A stretch of 23,452 bases of DNA, taken from Clostridia bacterium. GTDB taxonomy: Bacteria; Bacillota; Clostridia; Saccharofermentanales; UBA5734. Below the pieces are notes generated by a model, which was not told the origin of the DNA, did not search any database, and saw only the letters and a list, made by a program, of their open reading frames with translations. The stretch lies in assembly GCA_017997315.1 (NCBI GenBank), contig JAGOFF010000011.1, positions 1 to 23,452 on the forward strand, written 5' to 3'. Shown in pieces: positions 8,210 to 14,976 of this stretch (the first letter of the stretch is position 1; the number at the start of each line of letters is the position of its first letter). A program made the translations under genes and the position numbers.

Positions 8210-8566
8210 TCATTCATCCAGCCAGCGCGACGCGGCCTCGACATCCCCGAACACCCGGAAATGCGGGCCCTGGTTCGCCTCCCGCTGCATTTCATGGAAA
8301 TGCGCGGTCCCGCGGGGCGTATCCCCGATCACGACCGCCATCCGGATTCCATAATTCACCATTTTCTGGATGACCGCGCCCGCGACCTTGGTCTTCAGCT
8401 GATAGAACGCATCGCCCAACGCGGCGTCATGCACCAGCAGCCGGGTGACATCGTGCTCCCAGCACAGTGCGACCCAGTCCATCGACGCGGACTCGGAATC
8501 CAGAGGCGGATCGGACGAGAGGATCTCGATGCGGCGCGGTTCGGTCTGCGATACGCGGTACTCCAT
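8210..8566 (-). CDS. DUF4180-like protein
   Basis: A small soluble protein of 118 residues with the pattern of the DUF4180 family: a central DVTRLLVHDAALGDAFYQLK segment, then AGAVIQKMVNYGIRMAVVIGD, and an FxVFGDVEAASRWL end. Family members are usually about this length, and their function is not established. An excellent ribosome binding site (AGGAGG, about 8 bases before the ATG) sets the start. The gene has its own promoter and appears monocistronic. Confidence 0.82.
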   Translation of the reverse strand: MEYRVSQTEPRRIEILSSDPPLDSESASMDWVALCWEHDVTRLLVHDAALGDAFYQLKTKVAGAVIQKMVNYGIRMAVVIGDTPRGTAHFHEMQREANQGPHFRVFGDVEAASRWLDE

Positions 8567-8634
8567 GGGTAAAACCTCCTGTCTGGGGTATCTGCAATAT
8601 GTATTTAAGAATAAATATTAAAAAATATATAATA

Positions 8635-8662
8635 AAAATACTATGTATGGTGTGCCAGTCAA
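8635..8662 (-). promoter_or_regulatory. Promoter of the DUF4180-like gene
   Basis: TTGACT and TATTTT are 16 bases apart on the minus strand. The -10 region and the following 50 bases are the most AT-rich stretch of the window. Confidence 0.5.
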
Positions 8663-8691
8663 GTCTCAGCTGGAATCGAATCACTCGTCCT

Positions 8692-9945
8692 TCACGCCCT
8701 CGCGGACGACATCCACATCCGTACGGCCTCTTCGGCGATTCGATCCGCGGTGTCGGGGCGAAACGGCAGCACATGCTCGTGGAACGGATAGTAGGAAAGA
8801 TAGCTGTACAGTGTCTCGTAACCGCCCTTTACCCACTCCGCGCGATGCGGGAGATACCCTGCGCACCCGTTGGTGTAGCCGTTCAGAAAGAAAAGCGGCG
8901 TCCCCGCCCGGGATGCGGCATCCAGCGAGATCTCGCAGAACAGTTCATCCGGTACTCCGCAGAATCCGCCGTCATTCAACCGGAAAAGATGGATCTCCCG
9001 CTCCTGGATCTGTTCCGTAACTTCGGCTTCGCGAAGGCGTCCGCATTCCGCCAGCCACGCGGTTCCATCCACTCCGCACTCCCGACGCGCGTCGGCCGCG
9101 ATGCGTTCGGCTTCCGCTGCGAGCGGAACGTCTGAAACGAGTCGGATCGGTCGTGAGGCCATCTGCAGGCACCCCACATCAGCGGTATCGGTTGATAACC
9201 GCTTTGCATCCTGGAACAATTGCTCCGCAATCCAGTCCAGATCCGGCAGTCCGCCTCCGAGGATCTTGTCCACCCCCGTCGGCTTGATGTTTCCCGCCGC
9301 CCCCTGGATGAGCATCACCGGACACTGGAGCCATTCCTGCAGCTTCGTGCGCACCGTATGAAAGAAGTCGCTCGAAATCCGGTCGTTCCCGCTCATCAGG
9401 ATGTTCGCGTGCGCGGTCAGCCGGACCAGAACAGCCATCGGCCGGCCGGTTCCCGCATCGGTCACCCGGAGTGCGCCCAGTCTCCGATCCACCTCCGTGC
9501 AGCCTTCCCGCCGATTCTCGCCGATTCCGGTCTCCGTTACTGACCACCCCGCAGAACACGGCCGAAGACTCGATGCGGCTTCGGCGACACACTGTTCGAT
9601 CCGTTCGCAAAGCAGTTGGTAGTACCGTTCCCCGTTCAAGGGGGACAGCGGAGCGGGCGCGGAGTGCGTGTGCGAGAAACAGAGCATGACGGCGGATGCG
9701 GATGTGCCTAGTATTCGCGCGATCCGCTGCCGCAATGTGTCGGAAAGCCCGGTTGTCAGTCCAAGGCTGTCCACCGTGACGAGGCAGTACCGTTCGCCTG
9801 CACGGCTGAACACCGCCGCCTGCGCGCACAGCGGATGCAGAACCCCGCGGGAGGTGCTGTCGGGCCGATAGCAACCGATCAGTTCAACCGGAAAGTCCGG
9901 CGTGATATCGATCTGGGAAAAGCCTGCCTCGCAACGGGTAAGCAT
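8692..9945 (-). CDS. Neutral/alkaline ceramidase-like hydrolase
   Basis: A 417-residue protein resembling the N-terminal catalytic domain of neutral/alkaline non-lysosomal ceramidases and their bacterial relatives. The start AGFSQIDITPDFPVELIGCY is typical of the family. The metal-site motif SHTHSAPA appears at about residues 91-98, followed by TAHANIL, GAAGNIKPTG and the C-terminal NGCAGYLPHRAEWVKGGYE. These correspond to His ligands and the tyrosine-containing segment of the zinc site in characterised ceramidases. There is no signal peptide, so it should be cytosolic, unlike secreted ceramidases, and the natural substrate is probably different. The ATG at 9945 has GAAGGAA about 8 bases upstream. 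The gene stands alone behind a promoter with a palindrome over its -10. Confidence 0.85.
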   Translation of the reverse strand: MLTRCEAGFSQIDITPDFPVELIGCYRPDSTSRGVLHPLCAQAAVFSRAGERYCLVTVDSLGLTTGLSDTLRQRIARILGTSASAVMLCFSHTHSAPAPLSPLNGERYYQLLCERIEQCVAEAASSLRPCSAGWSVTETGIGENRREGCTEVDRRLGALRVTDAGTGRPMAVLVRLTAHANILMSGNDRISSDFFHTVRTKLQEWLQCPVMLIQGAAGNIKPTGVDKILGGGLPDLDWIAEQLFQDAKRLSTDTADVGCLQMASRPIRLVSDVPLAAEAERIAADARRECGVDGTAWLAECGRLREAEVTEQIQEREIHLFRLNDGGFCGVPDELFCEISLDAASRAGTPLFFLNGYTNGCAGYLPHRAEWVKGGYETLYSYLSYYPFHEHVLPFRPDTADRIAEEAVRMWMSSARA

Positions 9946-9980
9946 CGGATCAATTCCTTCCGTGCGCCAAGATAGAATGG

Positions 9981-10014
9981 CTACATAATATGTAGTAAAG
10001 ATGCGTGTCGTCAA
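9981..10014 (-). promoter_or_regulatory. Promoter of the ceramidase-like gene with overlapping palindrome
   Basis: TTGACG (10014-10009) and TATTAT (9990-9985) are 18 bases apart on the minus strand. A perfect 7-1-7 inverted repeat, CTACATA-A-TATGTAG, spans 9981-9995 and covers the entire -10 element. This arrangement fits repression by a dimeric regulator, although no regulator gene is adjacent. Confidence 0.6.
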
Positions 10015-10070
10015 TACTTTGTATGCTCTGTGCTTGACGTGCCACTTCACCCTGCTCAACGTGAGGCATA

Positions 10071-10218
10071 TCTCCGCCAATAATAAAAGCTGCCCGTATT
10101 CTTCGGACTACCCTGGCGCGAGAAGTACCTTCTCCGCCAATAACAAAAGCTGCCCGTATTCTTCGGACTACCCTGGCGCGAGAAGTACCTTCTCCGCCAA
10201 TAACAAAAGCCGCCCGTA
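10071..10218. repeat. 60-bp tandem repeat, 2.5 copies
   Basis: Two complete units (10071-10130 and 10131-10190) differ at one base. A third, partial unit (10191-10218) then runs into the tRNA-Ser(GCU) terminator hairpin. Each unit carries the sequence that pairs with the tRNA 3' end, and a small hairpin built from GAGAAG and CTTCTC. The period is a multiple of three, so one frame encodes a 20-residue repeat, but that frame has no ribosome binding site and is not regarded as a gene. Confidence 0.9.
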
Positions 10219-10227
10219 AAGGCGGCT
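10199..10227 (-). terminator. Terminator of the tRNA-Ser operon
   Basis: On the minus strand AGCCGCC, a 6-base loop and GGCGGCT are followed by TTTGTTATT. This is the tip of a much longer stem: positions 10221-10246 pair with 10189-10214 over 26 bp with one G-U wobble. The outer part of that stem contains the mature tRNA 3' end. Confidence 0.8.
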
Positions 10228-10235
10228 CTTGTTAT

Positions 10236-10327
10236 TGGCGGAGAAGGCGGGATTCGAACCCGCGCTAGGGTTACCCCTACTAACGGTTTAGCAAACCGTC
10301 CCCTTCGGCCGACTTGGGTACTTCTCC
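10236..10327 (-). tRNA. tRNA-Ser (anticodon GCU), CCA encoded
   Basis: The acceptor stem GGAGAAG/CTTCTCC, the anticodon stem-loop with loop TTGCTAA, a long variable arm and the T-arm GGTTCGAATCC are all present, as expected for a class II serine tRNA. The anticodon GCT reads AGU/AGC codons. The discriminator G and CCA are encoded, giving 92 bases. It follows the other tRNA-Ser gene by 109 bases and is probably co-transcribed with it. Its trailer can pair with the 3' end of the tRNA itself. Confidence 0.96.
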
Positions 10328-10436
10328 GAATGGTTTGCCTGCCCGGTTGGCGACTATTCTATTGTATGACTTCCGCTGCGTCCTTGCTGCCCTCATTCCG
10401 GGTCGATGGGGGTCCGGATCAGCCGGAGGGATTTCC

Positions 10437-10527
10437 TGGCGGAGAGAGTGGGAGTCGAACCCACGGCGGTGGGTCACACCGCGCTGGTTTTCAAGACCAG
10501 TGCCTTAAGCCGCTCGGCCATCTCTCC
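10437..10527 (-). tRNA. tRNA-Ser (anticodon UGA), CCA encoded
   Basis: The acceptor stem GGAGAGA/TCTCTCC, the D-arm TGGCCGAGCGGCTTAAGGCA, the anticodon stem CTGGT/ACCAG with loop CTTGAAA, a long variable arm and GGTTCGACTCC are present. The anticodon TGA reads UCN codons, mainly UCA. The discriminator G and CCA are encoded. It lies just after parB and has its own strong promoter. Confidence 0.97.
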
Positions 10528-10581
10528 CAATCGGCCGGCCAGGCCCGAACACTTGTCCTGAACCTGTTTCGGCGCCTAGTC

Positions 10582-10610
10582 ATTCTACATTGAGGCTGTT
10601 CGCGTGTCAA
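10582..10610 (-). promoter_or_regulatory. Strong promoter of the tRNA-Ser pair
   Basis: A perfect TTGACA and a TAGAAT are separated by exactly 17 bases on the minus strand. The -10 lies about 54 bases before the tRNA-Ser(UGA) 5' end, and the -35 begins 22 bases after the parB stop codon. No terminator is seen between parB and this promoter. Confidence 0.85.
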
Positions 10611-10631
10611 TTCAGCCTTTGCATGACGCGT

Positions 10632-11525
10632 TCACTTGCTTCCGGGGAGTCCCATCTTTTCGAGGATCCGGTCCAGGTCCTCATAGGAGTAGTAGTCGAT
10701 GACGATCTTGCCTTTGCTCTTCTTGTCCTGAATCAGCACTTTTGTTCCGAGACAGGATTGCAGACGATGCTCCAGATCCTTGACACTGGCGGCGAACACG
10801 GCATCCACCGCGGGTTTCGGAGGCTTCTTCCCGTTTCGAAGAAGATTCTTGACCAGAACTTCGGTCTGGCGGACATTCAAGGCCTTGTTCACGATGGTTT
10901 TTGCCGCCTGTACCCGGATCTCGTCCGTCGGCAGCGCCAGAAGCGCCCGGGCATGCCCGGCTGTAAGGGATTCATCGATTACCATTTGGCGGATAAAGTC
11001 ATTCAACGCCAAAAGCCGGACCGTATTTGCGATCGCAGGCCGGCTCCGTCCGATCATGGTCGACAGATGCTCCTGAGTCATGTTGTGATCTTTCATCAAC
11101 CGATCCAGCGCCTGGGCTTCTTCGATCGGATTCAGATCCTGACGCTGGATATTCTCGATCAAGGCCTGCTCCAGGACCTGCGTATCCGTCAATTCCCTGA
11201 CAATGGCCGGGATTTCCTTGAGACCTGCGATCCGAGCGGCACGCCAGCGCCGCTCTCCTGCGACAATCCGGTATCCCGTTTCCGAGCGCGTGACAATAAT
11301 CGGTTGGATAATACCGTTCTGACGGATCGAATCCGCAAGTTCCTTCAGGCGTTCCTTATCAAAATGCTTGCGCGGCTGATCCATATTCGGATTCAAGTCG
11401 TTCAACGGGAGGCGATTGACCGCATCCTGCATATCTACGGACAGAGATTCCTCGGCCAGCAGCGCGCCCAGCCCTTTACCAAGCCCTTTTCCGGCGCCTC
11501 TTGCTTTACTTGTGTTCGTTGCCAT
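10632..11525 (-). CDS. parB: Chromosome partitioning protein ParB (Spo0J)
   Basis: ParB is the DNA-binding CTPase clamp that loads at parS and organises the origin region for segregation and SMC loading. The 297-residue protein starts with a basic leader containing KGLGKGLGALL, the conserved peptide that stimulates ParA ATPase. The CTP-binding domain has QPRKHFD, NGIIQPIIV and the GERRWRAA box at residues 90-97. A helix-turn-helix region (HNMTQEHLSTMIGRSRPAIA) is followed by a C-terminal dimerisation domain ending in DYYSYEDLDRILEKM. GGGAGG lies about 8 bases before the ATG. The soj stop codon is 3 bases upstream, so the pair is translationally coupled. parS lies in the soj gene. Confidence 0.98.
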   Translation of the reverse strand: MATNTSKARGAGKGLGKGLGALLAEESLSVDMQDAVNRLPLNDLNPNMDQPRKHFDKERLKELADSIRQNGIIQPIIVTRSETGYRIVAGERRWRAARIAGLKEIPAIVRELTDTQVLEQALIENIQRQDLNPIEEAQALDRLMKDHNMTQEHLSTMIGRSRPAIANTVRLLALNDFIRQMVIDESLTAGHARALLALPTDEIRVQAAKTIVNKALNVRQTEVLVKNLLRNGKKPPKPAVDAVFAASVKDLEHRLQSCLGTKVLIQDKKSKGKIVIDYYSYEDLDRILEKMGLPGSK

Positions 11526-11528
11526 GGC

Positions 11529-12296
11529 CTACCTCCCTGCGCGTTTGATGACTTCGCGTGCCAAATCGTAATAGGCGTCGGACCCTTTGGACTTCTTGTC
11601 ATACTCCAAAATGGTCAACCCGAAACTGGGGGCTTCGCTGAGCCGTACATTTCGAGGAATGATCGTACGGAACACCTTTTCCCCGAAAACATTCTTCACG
11701 TCGTCCGCCACCTGCTTCGCGAGCTGGGTCCGCTTGTCATACATTGTCATGAGGACGCCGAAGATCTCGAGTTTTGTGTTCAACTGCCTTCTGACCAGGT
11801 TGACCGTCTCCATCAGCTGGGTCAAGCCTTCCAGCGCATAATACTCGCTTTGGATCGGTACCAGAATCCCGGTTGCCGCAGTCAGGGCATTGATGGTCAG
11901 CAAGCCCAGTGAAGGCGGGCAGTCGATCAGGATGAAGTCATACATACCCCGGACAGGCTCAAGCGCTTCCTTCAATCTTGTTTCACGTGAAACAAGATCG
12001 ACCAGTTCGACTTCCGCACCTGCCAGATTGATGTTGCTGGGGCAGATCCATAGATTCTTTCGACCGGATTCCACGACGACATCCTTCAACGGAATCTGAT
12101 TGATCAGGACATCGTACGTTGTCGACTGGAGGGTCTTCTTGACCTTTCCGATCCCGCTCGTGGAATTCCCCTGCGGATCCGAGTCCAGGAGAAGTGTTTC
12201 CTTTCCGTTCTTTGCCAGATAAGCGGCCAGATTGACCGTCGTGGTGGTTTTCCCCACGCCACCCTTCTGGTTAACGATCGCCAGAATATGTCCCAT
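11529..12296 (-). CDS. soj: Chromosome partitioning ATPase ParA (Soj)
   Basis: A 255-residue Walker-type ParA ATPase. It would bind DNA non-specifically as an ATP dimer and be stimulated by ParB, and in related bacteria Soj also controls DnaA. The deviant Walker A motif is KGGVGKTTTT at residues 11-20, including the signature lysine. LLLDSDPQGNSTSGIG follows as the A' motif, and DFILIDCPPSLG is the Walker B region. The length is typical of chromosomal Soj. GGAAGGAG lies about 8 bases before the ATG. An extended -10 promoter lies in the gap to gyrB. A perfect parS is embedded in the coding sequence. Confidence 0.98.
   Translation of the reverse strand: MGHILAIVNQKGGVGKTTTTVNLAAYLAKNGKETLLLDSDPQGNSTSGIGKVKKTLQSTTYDVLINQIPLKDVVVESGRKNLWICPSNINLAGAEVELVDLVSRETRLKEALEPVRGMYDFILIDCPPSLGLLTINALTAATGILVPIQSEYYALEGLTQLMETVNLVRRQLNTKLEIFGVLMTMYDKRTQLAKQVADDVKNVFGEKVFRTIIPRNVRLSEAPSFGLTILEYDKKSKGSDAYYDLAREVIKRAGR
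11975..11998. promoter_or_regulatory. parS: Perfect parS site within soj
   Basis: Positions 11979-11994 match the 16-bp parS consensus TGTTTCACGTGAAACA exactly. The palindrome extends to 24 bp (arms start ATCTTG and end CAAGAT). It is inside the ParA gene, about 5.5 kb from oriC, a typical place for the principal ParB-loading site. Confidence 0.97.
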
Positions 12297-12334
12297 CCGT
12301 GCTGCTCCTTCCGCCCGCTCATCACAACGGCTTC

Positions 12335-12343
12335 ATTCTATCA
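12335..12343 (-). promoter_or_regulatory. Extended -10 promoter of soj-parB
   Basis: The minus strand reads TGATAGAAT, a TGn-extended -10, about 40 bases before the soj start codon. No convincing -35 is present at 16-18 bases. It lies between the gyrB terminator and soj. Confidence 0.5.
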
Positions 12344-12420
12344 TATAAGCCTGATTGAAAACGATTTTTGCTCCTGGTTCCATCCGTGATCGCCCTACAA
12401 CCATCGACATTTCGGAACAG

Positions 12421-12454
12421 AAAAGCCCCGATGTTTCATGTGAAACATCGGGGC
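12421..12454 (-). terminator. gyrB terminator carrying a near-parS palindrome
   Basis: A perfect 14-bp inverted repeat (12425-12438 with 12441-12454, two-base centre) is followed on the minus strand by TTTT. It lies 22 bases after the gyrB stop. Its core at 12432-12447 differs from the perfect parS sequence at one central base (CATGTG instead of CACGTG). It could therefore serve both as a terminator and as a weaker ParB site. Confidence 0.85.
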
Positions 12455-12476
12455 CGATCCACAGAGTTGAACTGGA

Positions 12477-14597
12477 TCAGATATCCGTCTGTGCGTATCT
12501 CGCATTCACCTGGATGAACTCTTTCCGGGGTTCCACCTTGTCTCCCATCAGGAGGGTAAAGATATCATCCGCTTGTTGAGCATCCGAGAGTTCGACACGA
12601 AGCAGTTTACGGGTGGTCGGATCCATGGTGGTCTCCCACAATTGCTCCGCGCTCATCTCGCCAAGTCCTTTGAAGCGTTGGAGTTTGGGATCCTTCCATC
12701 CGGTCTTTTCCTTGATCGCCGCCACATCCGCATCGTCGTAGGCATAGAACGAGTTGTTTCCTTCATATACCCGATACAGCGGCGGGCAAGCCAGGTAGAT
12801 ATGTCCGGCTTTTACGAGATCCGGCATGTACCGGAAGAAGAAGGTCAGAAGCAGCGTACGGATGTGGGATCCGTCGACGTCCGCGTCCGCCATGATGATG
12901 ACTTTGTGGTAACGCAGCCGGTTCAGGTCGAAATCCGTTCCGATCCCGGCACCGAGCGCCATGATCACCGGCTGGAGTTTCTCATTGTCATAGACCTTGT
13001 CGATCCTGGCCTTCTCGACATTGAGCATCTTGCCCCACAGCGGCAGGATGGCCTGGTACTTGCGCTCTCTGCCCTGTTTTGCGGATCCGCCTGCGGAGTC
13101 GCCCTCGACGATGAAGAGTTCGCAGAACTGCGGATCTTTCTCCTGGCAGTCCGCGAGTTTCCCCGGGAGTGCGTTGGAATCCAGCGCGTTCTTGCGCCGG
13201 GTCATGTCGCGGGCTTTGCGTGCGGCATCGCGCGCCCGGGACGCGGACAGGCACTTGTCGATGGTGGCGCGGGCGACCGCTGGATTCTCCTCGAGATATG
13301 CGGAGAGACGTTCGTTCATGACGGACTCGACCATCGTCCGGATCTCGCTGTTGCCAAGCTTGGTCTTGGTCTGTCCCTCAAACTGGGGCTCCGGGAGTTT
13401 GACGCTGATGATGGCGGCGAGACCTTCCCGGACATCCTCCCCCTGCAGGTTGCGGTCGCTGTCCTTGATCATCTTGTACTTGCGGGCGTAATCGTTGATG
13501 ACTTTGGTGAGAGCGGACCGGAATCCGGTCAGGTGCGTACCGCCTTCGATCGTCGCGATATTGTTTGCATAGGAGTAAACGTTCTCCGCGTATCCGTCGT
13601 TGTACTGGATCGCCACCTCGACAAAGCAATCGCCGTTGCGGGCCGCAAAATAGATCGGGACCTTGTACAGCGCTTCGCGATTCTTGTTGAGATACTCGAC
13701 AAACGATACGATTCCGCCATCGTAATGGAGCGTCTTCTCCAACGCGGGTTCCTGGCGTTCGTCCCGAAGCACGATGGTGACTTCCTTGTTGAGGAAAGCC
13801 ATCTCCCGATAACGGGTGATCATCAGATCAAAGTCGAAATGGATGTCCGGAAAGATTTCCGGATCCGGACGGAACCGGGTGGTCGTCCCGGTTTGCTCGG
13901 ATGTCCCGACGACCTCAAGCTCTCGTACGGTATGCCCCCGCTCAAAACGGATCCGATAGATCGACCCGTCCCGGGCGACATCGACCTCCATCCATTCCGC
14001 GAGCGCGTTGACCACCGAAGCGCCGACGCCGTGCAGTCCGCCGGACACGCTGTATGCGCCTCCGCCGAACTTGCCGCCGGCATGCAGGATCGTATGGACG
14101 ACCTCCACTGTCGGGATCCCCATCTTGGGGTGGATGCCGACGGGAATTCCGCTGCCGTTGTCGCGGATGACGACGCTGTTGTCCGGACGTACGGCCACGT
14201 CGATATGGTCGCAGCGTCCCGCCAGCGCTTCGTCCACGGAGTTGGCGACGATCTCGTATACCAGGTGGTGGAGTCCGCGGGTGGTGGTGTCTCCGATATA
14301 CATGCCGGGACGCTTGCGGACCGCCTCAAGTCCTTCCAGAACCTGGATATCGCTCTCGCTGTAGGCGGAGGAGTTGGATGTGTCGAACTGTTCCTGTCCG
14401 GCCAACGCCTGATCGACGATCTCTTCCTCTTCGTTGAAATCGTCGTCCTTGAGCGCGTGCGGATTCACAGCCAGGTTGGCAACGTCGTCCAGATCGTCGG
14501 CCGACAACCCGCCACCTGCGATGGGGAGGGCCTTCTCAGGGATTCCCTGATCCGCGGCATAAAATCTGTTTGCTCTATTATTCTTTGTTCCAATCAT
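12477..14597 (-). CDS. gyrB: DNA gyrase subunit B
   Basis: GyrB is the ATPase subunit of gyrase, which introduces negative supercoils with GyrA. The GHKL ATPase domain shows EAVRKRPGMYIGDT, NSVDEALAG, DNGSGIPVG and GGLHGVGASVVNALAE. The transducer and TOPRIM domains show FIVEGDSAGGSAKQGR, PLWGKMLNVEKARID and MADADVDGSHIRTLLL. The C-terminus has RFKGLGEMSAEQLWETTMDP. At 706 residues it is about 65-75 longer than usual, because an acidic N-terminal extension of about 77 residues precedes YSESDIQVLEG. No other ATG lies between the chosen start and the core. The ribosome binding site is weak (AGGA, 11 bases upstream). It follows remB by 82 bases. gyrA is not adjacent. Confidence 0.97.
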   Translation of the reverse strand: MIGTKNNRANRFYAADQGIPEKALPIAGGGLSADDLDDVANLAVNPHALKDDDFNEEEEIVDQALAGQEQFDTSNSSAYSESDIQVLEGLEAVRKRPGMYIGDTTTRGLHHLVYEIVANSVDEALAGRCDHIDVAVRPDNSVVIRDNGSGIPVGIHPKMGIPTVEVVHTILHAGGKFGGGAYSVSGGLHGVGASVVNALAEWMEVDVARDGSIYRIRFERGHTVRELEVVGTSEQTGTTTRFRPDPEIFPDIHFDFDLMITRYREMAFLNKEVTIVLRDERQEPALEKTLHYDGGIVSFVEYLNKNREALYKVPIYFAARNGDCFVEVAIQYNDGYAENVYSYANNIATIEGGTHLTGFRSALTKVINDYARKYKMIKDSDRNLQGEDVREGLAAIISVKLPEPQFEGQTKTKLGNSEIRTMVESVMNERLSAYLEENPAVARATIDKCLSASRARDAARKARDMTRRKNALDSNALPGKLADCQEKDPQFCELFIVEGDSAGGSAKQGRERKYQAILPLWGKMLNVEKARIDKVYDNEKLQPVIMALGAGIGTDFDLNRLRYHKVIIMADADVDGSHIRTLLLTFFFRYMPDLVKAGHIYLACPPLYRVYEGNNSFYAYDDADVAAIKEKTGWKDPKLQRFKGLGEMSAEQLWETTMDPTTRKLLRVELSDAQQADDIFTLLMGDKVEPRKEFIQVNARYAQTDI

Positions 14598-14679
14598 TCA
14601 GACACCATCCTGTTGCTGGCACTTCCGGTACGGGTACGTTCCTATCCCCGGCATCCGTATTGCTTGTTGTCCTGTCCCG

Positions 14680-14925
14680 TCATGTCCGCTCCGTCATCCT
14701 TCGCCGGATCGTGGACGAAGAAACCGGTGTCAGGTATACCCGGTCGACCGCAAGCACAAAAGATCGGGGAATCTCTGGGGATACCGCCTCCAGTCGACCC
14801 TCCTGCTCGGTCCGGGCAAGAAAATCACGCGTTGCGGACCCTTCGACAGTGGTCGAATCCAGATCGAAAATTCCTATGATGCAGGAATCGGGGAGGCAAG
14901 ACTCCCCGCCGATGTGGACATACAT
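14680..14925 (-). CDS. remB: Extracellular matrix regulator RemB (DUF370 family)
   Basis: An 81-residue DUF370-family protein that matches RemB (YaaB) in position and pattern. It begins MYVHIGGE, continues with IIGIFDLDSTTVEGSATRDF, and ends IPRSFVLAVDRVYLTPVSSS. In Bacillus, remB also lies between recF and gyrB, and the related RemA is a DNA-binding activator of matrix genes. A long upstream frame extension was rejected because the family starts at this methionine. GGAAAGGA lies about 14 bases upstream, a rather long spacing. A promoter overlaps the recF stop codon 43 bases upstream, so remB and gyrB probably share a transcript. Confidence 0.9.
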   Translation of the reverse strand: MYVHIGGESCLPDSCIIGIFDLDSTTVEGSATRDFLARTEQEGRLEAVSPEIPRSFVLAVDRVYLTPVSSSTIRRRMTERT

Positions 14926-14967
14926 ACGTCCGCGGGCGTTCCTTTCCTGGGGGTGGATATCCAATCC

Positions 14968-14976
14968 ATTATACCA
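14968..14976 (-). promoter_or_regulatory. Extended -10 promoter of remB-gyrB
   Basis: The minus strand reads TGG followed by a consensus TATAAT, an extended -10. The recF stop codon TAA lies within the hexamer. The -35 position at 17 bases (ACCGGC) does not match, so activity would rely on the extended -10. Confidence 0.55.

Noticed and set aside
10071..10218. Short repeats considered as a CRISPR array.
   Set aside because: The units are directly adjacent with no unique spacers, and no cas genes are present.
10001..10219. 72-codon plus-strand frame with a 20-residue repeated peptide.
   Set aside because: No ribosome binding site, and the repeats arise only because the 60-bp DNA repeat is a multiple of three. 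It runs into the tRNA terminator.
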